This document shows, piece after piece, positions 25,276-36,411 of a stretch of DNA of 64,000 bases (the stretch's first letter is position 1; every line of letters begins with the position of its first letter). The translations under genes and the position numbers were made by a program. The notes beneath the pieces are model-generated. The model was given only the letters and a program-made list of their open reading frames with translations, had not been told where the DNA came from and searched no databases. Origin of the DNA: Chrysopilus asiliformis (Eukaryota; Arthropoda; Insecta; Diptera; Rhagionidae). Location: NCBI GenBank assembly GCA_964034945.1, contig OZ035962.1:101591284-101655283 (forward strand), in the 5' to 3' direction.

Positions 25276-25470
25276 TATTTATGAAGACGAAATGTGTTTA
25301 TCAAGACGAAATATGATTTCGCATAACCATTCCATACATAGAAATCCAATCGTACCATTATTTCTTCCATTTCCCACACAAATCTGTTTTATAAATAAAT
25401 ATTTTGTATGTATTTCACGATATAAAGTATTTCACGATTGGCGCCTGGAAATTGTATTTTTTCTTATGTT
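25276..25470 (+). repeat. Fragment of the CATCAAAATCCAAT dispersed repeat
   Basis: Shares GATTTCGCATAACCATTCCATACATAG and TTTCACGATTGGCGCCTGG-like phrases with 50205-50320, 61140-61280 and 63115-63405. Non-coding. Confidence 0.45.
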
Positions 25471-25879
25471 TTTGTACGAAATTTAAGTCTTTGTGGTTTA
25501 CCAAAAACTGTTTCTTACCACAAAAAATTGTTGGAAATTCACAAAAAAGGGTTTCTCTCGCAGTTTTCATTAATATTTTTCTTACAAAGAAAAACGTTTC
25601 CAAAAAATCCAGGAAAAAAATTAGATATTAAGGGGTTATGCGTACTTGCAAGGCCAGAAAATATCGTATTTTTTGACACTTTATATACTGTTTGAATATC
25701 GCTATTTTGTTTCGGCAATTTTTGAATTTTATGTTTAGCTGTATATGTTTTAATATTTTTTTATTTAAGAAAATTTTGTATTAGTCCTTGTTTCTACGTT
25801 GGTTTGTATTCATGATGGAGACTGATTCGAGAACGATAGAAACTTTCTGATCAGTACGAAATCCGTTTCTGGCAAAATT

Positions 25880-26850
25880 ATGAGGATGTCCGTGCATCTA
25901 TCTGTCTGTCGGTTTGTCTGTCTGTCGGTTTGTCTGTCTGTCAGTTTGTCTGTCTGTCGGGTTGTCTGTCTGTCGGTTTGTCTGTCTGTCGGCTTGTGTG
26001 TCTGTCGGTTTGTCTGTCTGTCGGTTTGTCTGTCTGTTGGTTTGTCTGTCTGTCGGCTTGTCTGTCTGTCGGTTTGTCTGTCTGTCGGCTTGTCCGTCTG
26101 TCGGTTTGTCTGTCTGTCGGCTTGTCTGTCTGTCGGTTTGTCTGTCGGTCGGTTTGTCTGTCTGTCGGTTTGTCTGTCTGTCGGTCTCCCTGTCTGTCCG
26201 TTTTACTTATCTTAGATAACTCGAGAACACGCTGCGCTAGCGACTTGAAATTTTCTGTAAATGAGTTTTACAAAAATCGTAGTTTTCTATCAACTTTTGG
26301 AACAGTAACGTTAGCTATAACGGATACCTTCCATACAATTATTTTGTTAAAATAGTTTTTTGAAAATAACTTGAAAACTATGTGCTTTTGGGAAAATAAC
26401 AAAATTTAAAGGACATACAATTTTCCACATTTTTTGATCTAGCGATTTTTTTTGTGTCTTTAACGGTTGTCAAGATATTTGAAAAAATTTCAGTTTTTTG
26501 AAAATCTCTCGAAAATATTGCACTTTTGTGAAAAAATGCATATAACAAAATTTATAGAAAATTAAATTTTCTACATTTTCGATTTTATTTATGTCTAACG
26601 GTTCTCAACAGTTTTTATGTATGTCTAACGGTTCTCAACATATTTAAAAAAAAATGAAAACTCGGAAATTATGCACTTTTGTGAAATAATGCATATAACC
26701 AGATTTAGAGGAAATAAAATTTCCTGCATTTTCTCCTTCAACGGATTTTACGTATCTTTAACGGTTCTCAAGTTATTTGAAAAAATGTTGGTTTTAGGAA
26801 CATTTTTTACCCGAAACTAAATATTCCAGAGAAAAGTTTTGTGTTGATCA
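25880..26850 (+). mobile_element. Dispersed element with expanded 16-bp microsatellite
   Basis: 25898-26205 is about twenty copies of a 16-bp unit TCTGTCTGTCGGTTTG with scattered single-base changes. After it come TAACTCGAGAAC and GCGACTTGAAATTTTCTG, the usual core that follows the GTCT run in the window's dispersed elements. The remainder, to about 26850, shares TTTTACGTATCTTTAACGGT and AAAGTTTTGTGTTGATCACA with 43697-43735. Long open frames in three phases across the array are a consequence of the stop-free unit and are not genes. Confidence 0.65.
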
Positions 26851-28554
26851 CAATTCATACTTTCATAAAATCTTTCCCTTTTCTAATACTTTAATGGGAA
26901 ACACCTGTAAAACAAGTAATTGGAAAAAAGGAACTCTTGAGGGAAAGTTGATATCGTACAATTAAAAGACTGTAAACAATTATGTTTGATTTGATTTTTT
27001 GTATTTTTCTGTAAAACAAATTCGTTTAACAAAATAATTATGTTATAAACTTACAACACTAGACAATTTTTCTATGTACAACCTTCTCGTGCTCCAGAAG
27101 CTCTTAATTCTACGAGTACCATAACATCAGTCATTTTTCTGAACGTTTTAACAATTTTTGCTTATTTTTTGTTTTGTTGTTTTAGAAAACATTTTTTTTT
27201 AATTTCTCGATAGTAAAGTTACAAACAATTTTGTTATATGAGAGACTTTTACGAGTATAATCTACTTTACGTGATGGAAAAAAGACAAATTTTCCCAGCA
27301 CAAATTTTATTTTATTTTTTTTTTTTTTTTACGTATACTGAAGCATTTTTATGTTTCGTTAAACTCTCTGCTATCCATTGTAGCGTGCATAAGTGAATCG
27401 GTTTATGTTTTTATGTTTGTCAATTTGTGAATATGCACGGGAATATGCTTTGTGGATGGTCGTATTACAGTCGGATAGAGAGAAACTATAGACAAATTTG
27501 AATTTTATTGAAGTGCATACTTGAGTTTAATTGCATTGACAAAATGCACTCATACAATCTAATTATGCTCCGTGGAAAATGGAAATTGAAGCGGAATCAG
27601 ACTTAGCCACCATCGAGCATTTTGCAACAAAACGAACAATTCTTGTCTATTTTCCGCAATTGAATTTATAACTGGTTGCGGGGTGGTGGGAAACAGTTCT
27701 GTCCGATTAACGCACTAATAGCATTCATGCGATGCGGGACGACAAACAACATAAATGGGTAGCATTTGAAGGCGACTGGGCGATAAGATATACTGGCGAG
27801 GAAAATACGAAAATTAGGAAAATTTTCAAAAGGGTGGGAGCGGATTTTAGTGGAATAAGAAGTTAAGAAATCCGAGGAAATTATTCAGGAGAGGGGGAAT
27901 GTAAAATCTGTGCGAAGTGTAATTTCTGAGGGCAGCTTCGACTACACTGGGAGAGTTAAGCTGGAAATTAACCGATTTTTCCTTCAATTTAAACTGAAGT
28001 GAAGATCGCATGCTGTTCGGACAGCAAAGAGTTTTCATATGTTTTTCTTTGTTTTATTTATTTTTTCTAACTTCGTGCTGATAATTCTGGTTCATCTTGA
28101 ACGATAACCCCTTAGCAAGAAGCGAATAATAAACGATTTTTGCAATTATGATTGTGATTTCCATTTTCATATTATCTTCGTCAAAATTATTAGTTCTTTG
28201 AATTTATTCTGGCAAAATATTATCAAAAAAAGTTTCAGATTATTTATTCTTGCTGATTTAGAAGCTGTAGGGTCAGATTTTAGAATTAAAGCAATCGCCA
28301 TTTATTCTTGCTTTAACGTGTTTTTTTACTTCAACGGTTTTTACGTATCCTAACGGTTCTTAAGTTTTTTGAAAAATTTCTTGCAATTTAGATTTTTGAA
28401 AATTTCTTGTAATTTTAGAAAAAAATCGTACAATATAACTGAAATTTTCTTATACGAAATCGTTTTGCAAGACAGAGAAGATTCCGTTTCCGAAGCCCCA
28501 AAATTTGTTCTAGGTTTCTTATCGTTACTTATCTAATCTTTGATTATTACAAAA
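26851..28554. other. Intergenic DNA with poly-T tract and repeat debris
   Basis: A T-run lies at 27303-27330. 28320-28450 has TTCAACGGTTTTTACGTATCC, a fragment of the dispersed repeat that starts at 28555. No gene recognised. Confidence 0.4.
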
Positions 28555-28745
28555 ATATCTTTCTGTCTGTTAGACTGTCAATTTGTTAGTCTGTGTACAA
28601 GATGTTTCAAAAACAAGCCATGAAATTTTATAAACGTGTTTGGTCCAAGATCGGGACGATTCTATCAAATTTTGGTGGAAATCCATTAACCGGAAGTAAT
28701 CAAAATGGCGGCTTTTAAAAATCGCAATTTCGATTTTTGTTATTT

Positions 28746-29000
28746 CTGTGGTCACAAGGAAAAACCGCATAAGTCGAAAAAGCGTGTTTTGAGTAATTTG
28801 GGTTTAAAGTTTTGATTATTTTTGTTTTTGCAAGCAAAACTGACTTAGGTTATATGGTTTTTGCTCTGCCATTCCTCATAGGGGTACAGCATGAAAACCA
28901 AATTTGGACAGAATATAGAACTGGATAAGGAGAATTCAAATATGCACCAACCTTTAAAACCACATAACTCGACTTAAGCGGTTTTTCCTTGTGACCACAG
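28746..29000. mobile_element. 255-bp inverted-repeat element with 4-bp target duplication
   Basis: Perfect 23-bp terminal inverted repeats begin CTGTGGTCACAAGGAAAAAC (28746) and mirror at 28978-29000; with one or two mismatches they extend to about 32 bp. ATTT flanks both sides (28742-28745, 29001-29004). The related copy at 43160-43170 reads CGATTTACTCC with no insert, which is the empty site. No coding capacity. The superfamily is not clear from a 4-bp duplication. Confidence 0.8.
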
Positions 29001-29170
29001 ATTTACTCCGAAACTAAACGTTTTTCAGTACTCAACGAAAGTTGAAGACAGTAAAATTTCTTAGATTTTGACTTCAACTAGAACTGCGTATCTAAAGCCG
29101 TTATCCGTTATTTTACCGTTAAAATCGGTTTATATACCATTGTTTAAAAAAATTGTTTTTTTGCGATTAA

Positions 29171-29353
29171 CACATTGACTGCCATGGTTATCATTTTTGA
29201 TAGCCAGTAAGCCATGATTCATGAGCGGCCAAGGGTATCATTTTCGATAGCTGGGTCTACAATCTACATGCATACATACATACATTCTACATACGTCTAC
29301 ATGTATTGGCATCTCCCTTAAATTTTTGCAAAATTGGTCTGGCAGTCAACGTG
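29171..29353. mobile_element. piggyBac-like MITE, 183 bp
   Basis: Ends CACATTGACTGCCA and TGGCAGTCAACGTG form a 14-bp inverted repeat with one mismatch. They are flanked on both sides by TTAA (29167-29170, 29354-29357), the piggyBac target. The interior has two copies of a phrase near GGTTATCATTTTTGATAGC. The related repeat at 43311-43335 reads GCGATTATCTCG without the insert. Confidence 0.75.
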
Positions 29354-29810
29354 TTAACTCGAAAATAACGGTTTTTTGATGGTTGTATGTATGAGATGAA
29401 TTAATGAGAATGGCAGCCTTCTCAATTCTGTCATTTACTGTAATCCGCTATCTTGTACCGTTATTCAGATATTTTGATGTCAAAATAAAAAAATGGTCTT
29501 GTGAATTGCCTGCAGACTAACGGTTTTTCGAAGAAAAAAACAATTAAAGGAGGAATTGAAGATATTAAAATTGTCTACATATTCGCATTTTACCAAAATC
29601 GATATATTTGTATTTTACCGTTATCAAGATATTTAAGATTTTGTCAAAAAAAAATCCAATTTTTATATTAACTAAAATTTTATTCTTCCGGTTAAAGTGT
29701 AAGTTGCGCAAGAACGTAGATTTTGTATAAGAATGTCATGTTCTGCTGACATCAGATATTATTTGAGAAAAAGTTGGCGCCAAACTGGCCTTTATTGGTT
29801 TTGTTTCGAC

Positions 29811-31775
29811 GAAAATAGTTTGAAAACGTTTGAATCCAAATCGCGAAAATAGTTTGGAAACGTTTGCACCCAAAGTCGTCTAAAAATCGCCAGAATTACA
29901 ATTGATTAAATTGAAAAGTGGAAAAATCAGTACAAAAAATATCATTTCTTTCATAATTTTAATTTTATTTACAAAATAAAATAAAAAAAACACTTTTTTT
30001 CTTTAAAAAAAAAAATACACGTTCAGTTCTGTAGTACGCTTGCTCTTTAAGTACAATAATTATTTTCATTAAAATTAATATGTCTTATAGTTTTTACAAG
30101 GAAATTAATAAAATAAATTATTTACAAGATTTACACGATAATTTAACAATAATATCCTTACAATCTATAAGCATTATTTCTTACCATATTGAGTACATTA
30201 TAAAATCATAATTTCTTTTATATGATAGTTTATTCTTTTAATTATCTTTTTTTGTTTTGCTTTTATAATAATATTTTATAAAGATAAATATCACATTTTT
30301 GATTAGAGTTACATCTTACTAAATACTTTCAAATATTTGCTTTTCTTAAATAGCGATCTAATTAGCTTCATCTATTAACAATAATTCTTAAAATGTGTGA
30401 GTGTCTTATTTTGTATTCTCTTTCGTTTTCACTAAATGCAAACAAATGGCTTCCCATTGATACGTTTATATGACTTTAAAAGATACACAACAACAACAAA
30501 AATAAATTCAAGGAAAAAAAATTGTATTGGGAAATGCGTGAGCAGCTAAGAATGGAATACTTAACACCTAAATTGTATCTAAATTTGTTTAATTAACTGA
30601 ATTTTTGTTATTTTTTTTTCTTCTATTTAAGATTTCTTTATAGTTTTATGGTTGGCGTTTCTTTTTTTTTCGGAAATGACATAAAAAATAGACAAAATTG
30701 TGATAAACAAAGGCATTAAATAAGAATCTGATTAAAATGAGACTCACATGTTCTTTATTCGAGTATATTTACAATGGAGCCGCGATATATCGCTGGCAAT
30801 TTGTAGATTTACGCTCTTTTCTTCTAGTTATTATTGTTGTTTGTCTTGGACTGGTTGGTATACATCTGGGCTGCCATTGAAGAAATCCCAAGAAACCACA
30901 AAGACGTCGCATCTTGCATACGAACGAGTGAACGGATTGAGTGAGAATGAGGTCTGCGGTCTGGTTCCAGAATACCGTGTGGTTTGGTTTGGTTTGGAAG
31001 CGCGCAGGCCAAAGGCCTAGAAGGCCTAGAGACCTAGGCCTAGGTCGAGATGTGTGTACACTGTGCTGGTTCTGGATGGATCTTCCGTCTTTGTAATCAG
31101 CGGCAGTTGGCTGTGGAGCGCATCTTAGCATAATTATGCTATCTTCAAGTACCAGCGCATTTGAAGAATCTCAATTTATCTTGTGCGAACGCATGTTCTA
31201 ATGTTTTTCGGCTCACCGTGTATGTTCGTAGATTGTACGGTGGACGCTTTTCCTGCTAGCACGCGAGATTAATACGCGAGATGGGGCCTGCGATATTCCA
31301 ATTCTAATAGCGTATCTAGCCAACTATAACAAACCTTTGTTTTATGTGATCAGGCGAGTGAATATGGTTTTCTGCGGCTGCCTGACCCCATTTGCATATC
31401 GACCGACGATAAACGGTGTGGGGGTGTATGTCGACCATTTTTGTCGCCACCAAGAAGTTAGTGCTCCACGATGAATTGGTAGATCGTTGGAACGTCCGCG
31501 ATGTGTCGCAGAACACCACAATCGGTAAAATTTACACGTTTTGCTCGAATCAAAAGCGAAATATATTAAGCCAGACGTGAATTGACTCTGTGAATTTTGT
31601 CGGTGTGAAGTTAGAACTGGAGTGTTCTTCTGCCTATGTGCATTCCCGATTTCAAAGTCTGGATGTGCCACGGCGGAATTCAAATCAGCTGGCGAGTTTC
31701 TGAGTTTTAGTTGCCGTGCTCCGGATTAGAGACTAGAGAGGATTGAAATGCGTGGTCCGAAGCATCGCTAATGTT
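29811..31775. other. AT-rich flank 3' of Tollo
   Basis: 29940-30760 is very AT-rich with A and T runs. It could include distal 3' untranslated sequence of the minus-strand Tollo gene, but nothing proves transcription. The short frames at 30748-31131 occur on both strands and match no family. A small AAGGCCTAGAAGGCCTAG repeat is at 31011-31045. Confidence 0.35.
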
Positions 31776-31781
31776 TTTATT
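31776..31781 (-). terminator. Candidate polyadenylation signal for Tollo
   Basis: AATAAA on the minus strand, about 560 nt past the Tollo stop codon. It is only a hexamer match in AT-rich DNA; other matches lie further downstream. Confidence 0.25.
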
Positions 31782-32340
31782 CGTCTGTGCTATGAATTTT
31801 CAAGTCCGTACCAGGTCACTGCTCGGAATATGTTGATTTAGTGTTAATATTTAACGAGTTCTCAACTTGCCATGAGAACGCGCTCTGAATTTGAAACTAG
31901 AGCGGGCGATTCTGCGAATTCCAATGATTGCTATCAGTTGTTTTGTTTGGTAGTTGAACCAGGAAAATTAATCACAGTCAGTTGTTTGCGAGGAATTGAT
32001 GGGAAATGCGGGATCCTTTGTTGAATTTTCGGGGTTTTGACTGGAATCCGCCTGGGATCTGCCTGGGATCCGTGGAATCCGACTGGAATCTGTTGTTATC
32101 CGACTGGAATTCGTTGAAATCTCGCGCAACCCCCATCAGATTTTGTGAAAATCCACCAAAAAAAAAATTAATACTTTTAAATTTCTCACCAATTTCTGCT
32201 GAAATTCGGCCAGGATCCTAGAATATCCAAGTAATTCCTCACACAAATTAATATTAGCCAGCACAGACGATAGCATGATGTTTGCGAATTGCTTCGCTTT
32301 GGACTTAGATGAAAAATTGCAATCGGAATATGAATCCCAA

Positions 32341-35300
32341 TCAAATGTGAATGGCAACAGTTCTGGGCGAGGAGGAATTCCTTCCATGATGCGGCGACGC
32401 GGCAGATTGTTGTTGTTGTTGCTGCTGCTGTTGCGTTAGAATCATTTGTTGTTGATTCGCCGCCAGATTATTATTGCGGCTGATTTGCCGATTACTGCCG
32501 CCATTATGGTGGATATTGTGATTCCTAAAGTTGGTGTGCTGCTGCAGCTGATTAGGATTGTTCACACCAACGCCACCCTGTGTCATCGACGCGGGCGGTG
32601 CACTAGCCGGGGCCCTCGTATAATTACAATGTGCCGGCCTTCGTTGATTATTCGGGACATCCGGCAGAGCGAAACGCAGCTTTTCCCAAAACAATTTGTC
32701 ACCCCATTGCAGGTATGTGTTGGTCTTAAGATACAGCCTGATATCAGGATCAAGATCTTTCTGCGGTACTTCACCGAGTAGAATAACAATTAGACGTCGT
32801 TTACGATCACGGAGTACCTGATGATGAGCCGATTTGAATTCAAAACGACACCATTCGGACTTGATGAAATTCTCCGATAGTACCATTATGGTGCGCCTGG
32901 ATGACTCAATCGCCTGTACGATGGTATCAGCGATATATGCACCAACTGGAAAGTCTCGATAGTGTAGGCATAATTTATAATGTGGATCGCCATTTTCTAA
33001 CATTGGGGCGAGATCCTCGGCGACGAATGCCTCGTCCTTGGAACTATATGAGATGAATGCATCGAATAGCTTATCACGTTCATTTTTATCGACATCTTTG
33101 GCACTATAGAACAGTCTGACCCCGAATCGTGAGTGAAACCAGACACGCATCTCTTGTCGAAAAATGAACACTAATAAGGTGAAGATAATTACTAACAAGA
33201 ACCCGCTGAGAATCGCTATCAGAAATGGAATGTAGTCTTGAATCGGTTGTGGCGATAATATCGTTTTCGTTGAACTTAAATTACCATTGGCGATGCTATC
33301 TATTTGTTCAGCATCAGCACATGCCAGTAATGCTGTACCATCGCCGCTAGTGGAACTAGCTGGTGTTGATGATTGTCGATTTTGCTGCTGCTGTTGCTGC
33401 TGCCTAGCAGCGGTTGTCGTTGTCGGAGAATCTGTAGGTAATACAGTACTACCATTGTATGTTGTTGGCAGGAATATAAAAAGACCATCCTCAATAGTCG
33501 CATAGACATCGTTCCGTTCCCCGCTGATGATACCATCAGCGATGGTGGTATTCGACAGCATTGTACACTTGAGTTTCGTCTTATCTTGAATGAAATCATG
33601 TCGATTTATGTAGTCGCGAAACTTTCCAATAAACTGGCAATCGCAGGGCCAAGGATTCGATGCTAATCTGAGCTCGGTCAGGTATGGCGGTAAATTCCAA
33701 AATGTAAACTCAGCGATCGCATTGTGATCGATACGCAACACCTTGAGATGATGTAAATGGCCGAATGTGAAATTGTCCACCGTTTCGATACGATTGTATT
33801 GTAAATGAAGTTGGTTGAGATTTTCCAAGCCTTGGAATTCATTTCCATTCAATTGTCGGATATTATTATGGTCCAGCTGCAATATTTCGAGTTCACGTAG
33901 GCCATAAAATGTCCGATTTCGTATATGTTCAATGTGCGAATGATTTAAGAATAGTACTTTCAATTTTTTGCGGCCGATAAAGGCGTGACTCGCTATCTCG
34001 TGAAAATCATTGCCATCCAAATACAATTGGGTCGAGTCCATGGGTATGTGATCGGGCAATTTATTCTGGTATCCAGCTCGTGAACAATCAACCACGTTCG
34101 ATGTCCAGCTCTGGTCGTGATAGCATGTACACCCGGTCGGACATTCCATTTTACAATCGCATGCATAGAAGTCACAGCAATGGCATAGGGCGAAGCAATG
34201 GGTCTCGTATTTACACAGGAACTCATTCGATTTGGCTTCGATTAGGGGGACATAGGTTTTACCCCGATTGTACAACAGTTTACAGTAGATACTCGATAAG
34301 TCCATCAGTTTCGGTTGGGTACGCGTCTCCACATTGGTCTTCTGCAACCAATCCAAATTACAATCGCATTGGAATGGATTACCACCGATATAGAATTCTG
34401 GTAATTGCCTATCATCGGGCACCGGTGAAAGTCTGAGGGCGTTCGGGTCAAGGGTGCTGATTTTGTTGCCGAATAGGTCGACCCGGGTCAAATTCGGTTT
34501 CTTGAAAAATGTATACGATTGTACATTGGAGATTAGATTGTCATTGAGGTAGAGCATTTCAACACTATTCGGTATGGCACTTGCACTAATTTCGGTCAAT
34601 TTATTGGAGCTAGCATCCAGTGTACTCAGCGAGATCTCTGACTCATATTTGAAATAGTTGCCCAGCTGTGTAATTCTATTCGCATGAATGTCGAGCCACT
34701 GCAATCCGGATGGTATATGCGAATAATCGAATTTGTCCAGATGATTGTCGGATATATTCAGCCATACGAGGCTGGGTAGATCTGTAAACAGGCCATCGAT
34801 GGATTTCAAATAGTTACCATCCAATCGGATTGCCTGCAAATGGATGTTTTTCTGGAATACCATCGGATCGACTCCTTTGATTTTATTCCGCGACAAATTC
34901 AATATTTGCAATGAGGTCATCCTATCGAAAACACCCTTTCGTATATAGTCGATGTTGTTCTCGGTTAATCTCAGCCCGAATAGACTTTCCATTGCATTGA
35001 AGCTGGCATTTTCGATTGTAGCGATGTGATTCTCGCCCAAATCGAGCGTTTTAAGCATTGGCACCGAATGCAGGACATCCGGCACGGCCATGAGTTTGTT
35101 GCCATTCAAATGCAAATCCTGCAGCATTGAGCAATTTTTCAGTGCTAATGGATCGATCCGGGCGATTCTGTTGTAATCCATGGACAATACGAGTATACCA
35201 TGCAGGCCACGCAATGTATACGATTCGATTGTTGAAAGCCGATTATTCGATAGTGTCAGCGTATGAAGATTCGTTAATTCGGCAAAGGTATTCTCCGGTA

Positions 35301-36411
35301 TATTGTCAATATAGTTCTCTTGTAATTTCAGTATTTGCAGTGTGTTTAGATTACGAAATATATTTGCATCGACTTTGTTAATTTTATTATTGGACAAATC
35401 GAGTAATACCAGTCGCTTTAATCCGACAAAAGTGGCTGCATTCACCCACTGTGAACTGAGGTCATTGTTTGATAAATCGAGTACCAATAGCTCTGCTAAA
35501 TCGGAGAATAGGCCTGGCGCTAAAACGTTAATACTGTTATTGCCCAGGTAAATCTCTCGTACGTATTTCGCTTCGGCGAAAAGTTCCGGCGGCAAATTAC
35601 TAAGTTTATTCTCCGACAAATCGACAACGGATAGCGAAACTAATCCCTCGAATGCCCTATCGGCTATAAAATTCATCTCGTTACGTTTCATATGAAGATT
35701 CTTCAGACGTCCCAAACCGGAGTATATCGCCGATGGGAGATTTGTGATTTTGTTATAGGATAGATCCAATGTTTCGATGGCCGTACCGCAAATCCGTGAC
35801 TTTCGGGTGCTTAACGAGGCGCTAAAGTGAAAATTGCTAATGTCTTGAATCCGATTGTGCGTGATGTTCAGGTAGCTAAGGGATTTTAATGGGCATATTA
35901 GGCCGTCCGGTATCGACCACATATTATTCTGACTTAGGTCCAAACGGTCCAACTGTTGGAAGTCGCTGAATACATTCGGTGCAATGTCCAAACTCATCGA
36001 GGACCAGTCCGAATTGTGTGTCTTGACGGTGAGATTCTTGAGGTCCTGCAGACCCTTAAACGATCCCTCCGTTAGGTTCCCGAGCTTACAATACTCGATG
36101 GTGAGGGAACGTAATTCGACCAGGGCCCGAAAACTGCCCGGACTCAGGCTACTTTGGAAGAACAGTGCATCGCTGCACTCCAGACGCAATCGCACCGTAT
36201 TTTGCGGCTGTATCACACTGAAATTTGTATTCTCTAATTCGCTATTAATAGTCCTTAATCGACAAACTAATACTATATCGGTTTCCGAGTAACCCGACCA
36301 TCGGCATTCGTCCGGCGCCTGATAGAGGACCGTTTTGCTAAGCGATGCGCCGAGTATCGGAAAAATTGTGCTCAGGAGCACCGTCAGAATCGCGTTCGAT
36401 GTTCGGCGCAT
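32341..36411 (-). CDS. Tollo: Toll-like receptor Tollo (Toll-8)
   Basis: Single-exon type I membrane receptor of 1356 residues. The start is the ATG at 36411 (context AACAAAAAATG); the frame stays open upstream without another ATG. Signal peptide about 1-22. The next stretch contains VLYQAPDECRWSG, diagnostic of Tollo. Leucine-rich repeats span about 90-670, with a first C-terminal cap from CDCNLDWLQ (682-690), a cysteine cluster (C734 to C776), a second repeat set (790-915) and a second cap from CDCQF (923). The membrane segment is about 1060-1084 and the TIR domain about 1114-1252, with FDAFISYS (box 1), RDFPVGAYIADTI (BB loop) and a terminal FW (1241-1242). Fly Tollo acts at the cell surface in epithelial patterning, planar cell intercalation and neural signalling, and in regulating epithelial immune responses. 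The length is close to the Drosophila protein (about 1350). Unusual points: a Q/T/S-rich linker (955-1055, Q-run 1004-1010) and an N/Q-rich tail (1253-1356). An intronless coding region is normal for this Toll subgroup. Identity is firm; orthology within the Toll-6/7/8 group is very likely. Confidence 0.96.
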   Translation of the reverse strand: MRRTSNAILTVLLSTIFPILGASLSKTVLYQAPDECRWSGYSETDIVLVCRLRTINSELENTNFSVIQPQNTVRLRLECSDALFFQSSLSPGSFRALVELRSLTIEYCKLGNLTEGSFKGLQDLKNLTVKTHNSDWSSMSLDIAPNVFSDFQQLDRLDLSQNNMWSIPDGLICPLKSLSYLNITHNRIQDISNFHFSASLSTRKSRICGTAIETLDLSYNKITNLPSAIYSGLGRLKNLHMKRNEMNFIADRAFEGLVSLSVVDLSENKLSNLPPELFAEAKYVREIYLGNNSINVLAPGLFSDLAELLVLDLSNNDLSSQWVNAATFVGLKRLVLLDLSNNKINKVDANIFRNLNTLQILKLQENYIDNIPENTFAELTNLHTLTLSNNRLSTIESYTLRGLHGILVLSMDYNRIARIDPLALKNCSMLQDLHLNGNKLMAVPDVLHSVPMLKTLDLGENHIATIENASFNAMESLFGLRLTENNIDYIRKGVFDRMTSLQILNLSRNKIKGVDPMVFQKNIHLQAIRLDGNYLKSIDGLFTDLPSLVWLNISDNHLDKFDYSHIPSGLQWLDIHANRITQLGNYFKYESEISLSTLDASSNKLTEISASAIPNSVEMLYLNDNLISNVQSYTFFKKPNLTRVDLFGNKISTLDPNALRLSPVPDDRQLPEFYIGGNPFQCDCNLDWLQKTNVETRTQPKLMDLSSIYCKLLYNRGKTYVPLIEAKSNEFLCKYETHCFALCHCCDFYACDCKMECPTGCTCYHDQSWTSNVVDCSRAGYQNKLPDHIPMDSTQLYLDGNDFHEIASHAFIGRKKLKVLFLNHSHIEHIRNRTFYGLRELEILQLDHNNIRQLNGNEFQGLENLNQLHLQYNRIETVDNFTFGHLHHLKVLRIDHNAIAEFTFWNLPPYLTELRLASNPWPCDCQFIGKFRDYINRHDFIQDKTKLKCTMLSNTTIADGIISGERNDVYATIEDGLFIFLPTTYNGSTVLPTDSPTTTTAARQQQQQQQNRQSSTPASSTSGDGTALLACADAEQIDSIANGNLSSTKTILSPQPIQDYIPFLIAILSGFLLVIIFTLLVFIFRQEMRVWFHSRFGVRLFYSAKDVDKNERDKLFDAFISYSSKDEAFVAEDLAPMLENGDPHYKLCLHYRDFPVGAYIADTIVQAIESSRRTIMVLSENFIKSEWCRFEFKSAHHQVLRDRKRRLIVILLGEVPQKDLDPDIRLYLKTNTYLQWGDKLFWEKLRFALPDVPNNQRRPAHCNYTRAPASAPPASMTQGGVGVNNPNQLQQHTNFRNHNIHHNGGSNRQISRNNNLAANQQQMILTQQQQQQQQQSAASPHHGRNSSSPRTVAIHI

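Larger units (their letters stand above)
28555..29810 (+). mobile_element. Dispersed element (28.5-kb copy) interrupted by two insertions
   Basis: Parallels 42955-43800: CTGTCTGT run, GTCTGTGTACAAGAT, CATGAAATTTTATA, GGACGATTCTATCAA, AACCGGAAGTA, AAAATGGCGG and AAAAATCGCAATTTCG occur in the same order in both. Relative to the 42.9-kb copy it has extra DNA at 28746-29000 and 29171-29353, both with inverted-repeat ends. Confidence 0.7.

Noticed and set aside
25880..26355. Three overlapping cysteine/serine/valine-rich frames
   Set aside because: They are three phases of the same TCTGTCTGTCGGTTTG microsatellite.
30748..31131. Frames on both strands near the Tollo 3' flank
   Set aside because: No domain or splice support; may be untranslated sequence or intergenic.
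32446..36292. Plus-strand and out-of-frame ORFs over Tollo
   Set aside because: Shadows of the real minus-strand coding sequence.
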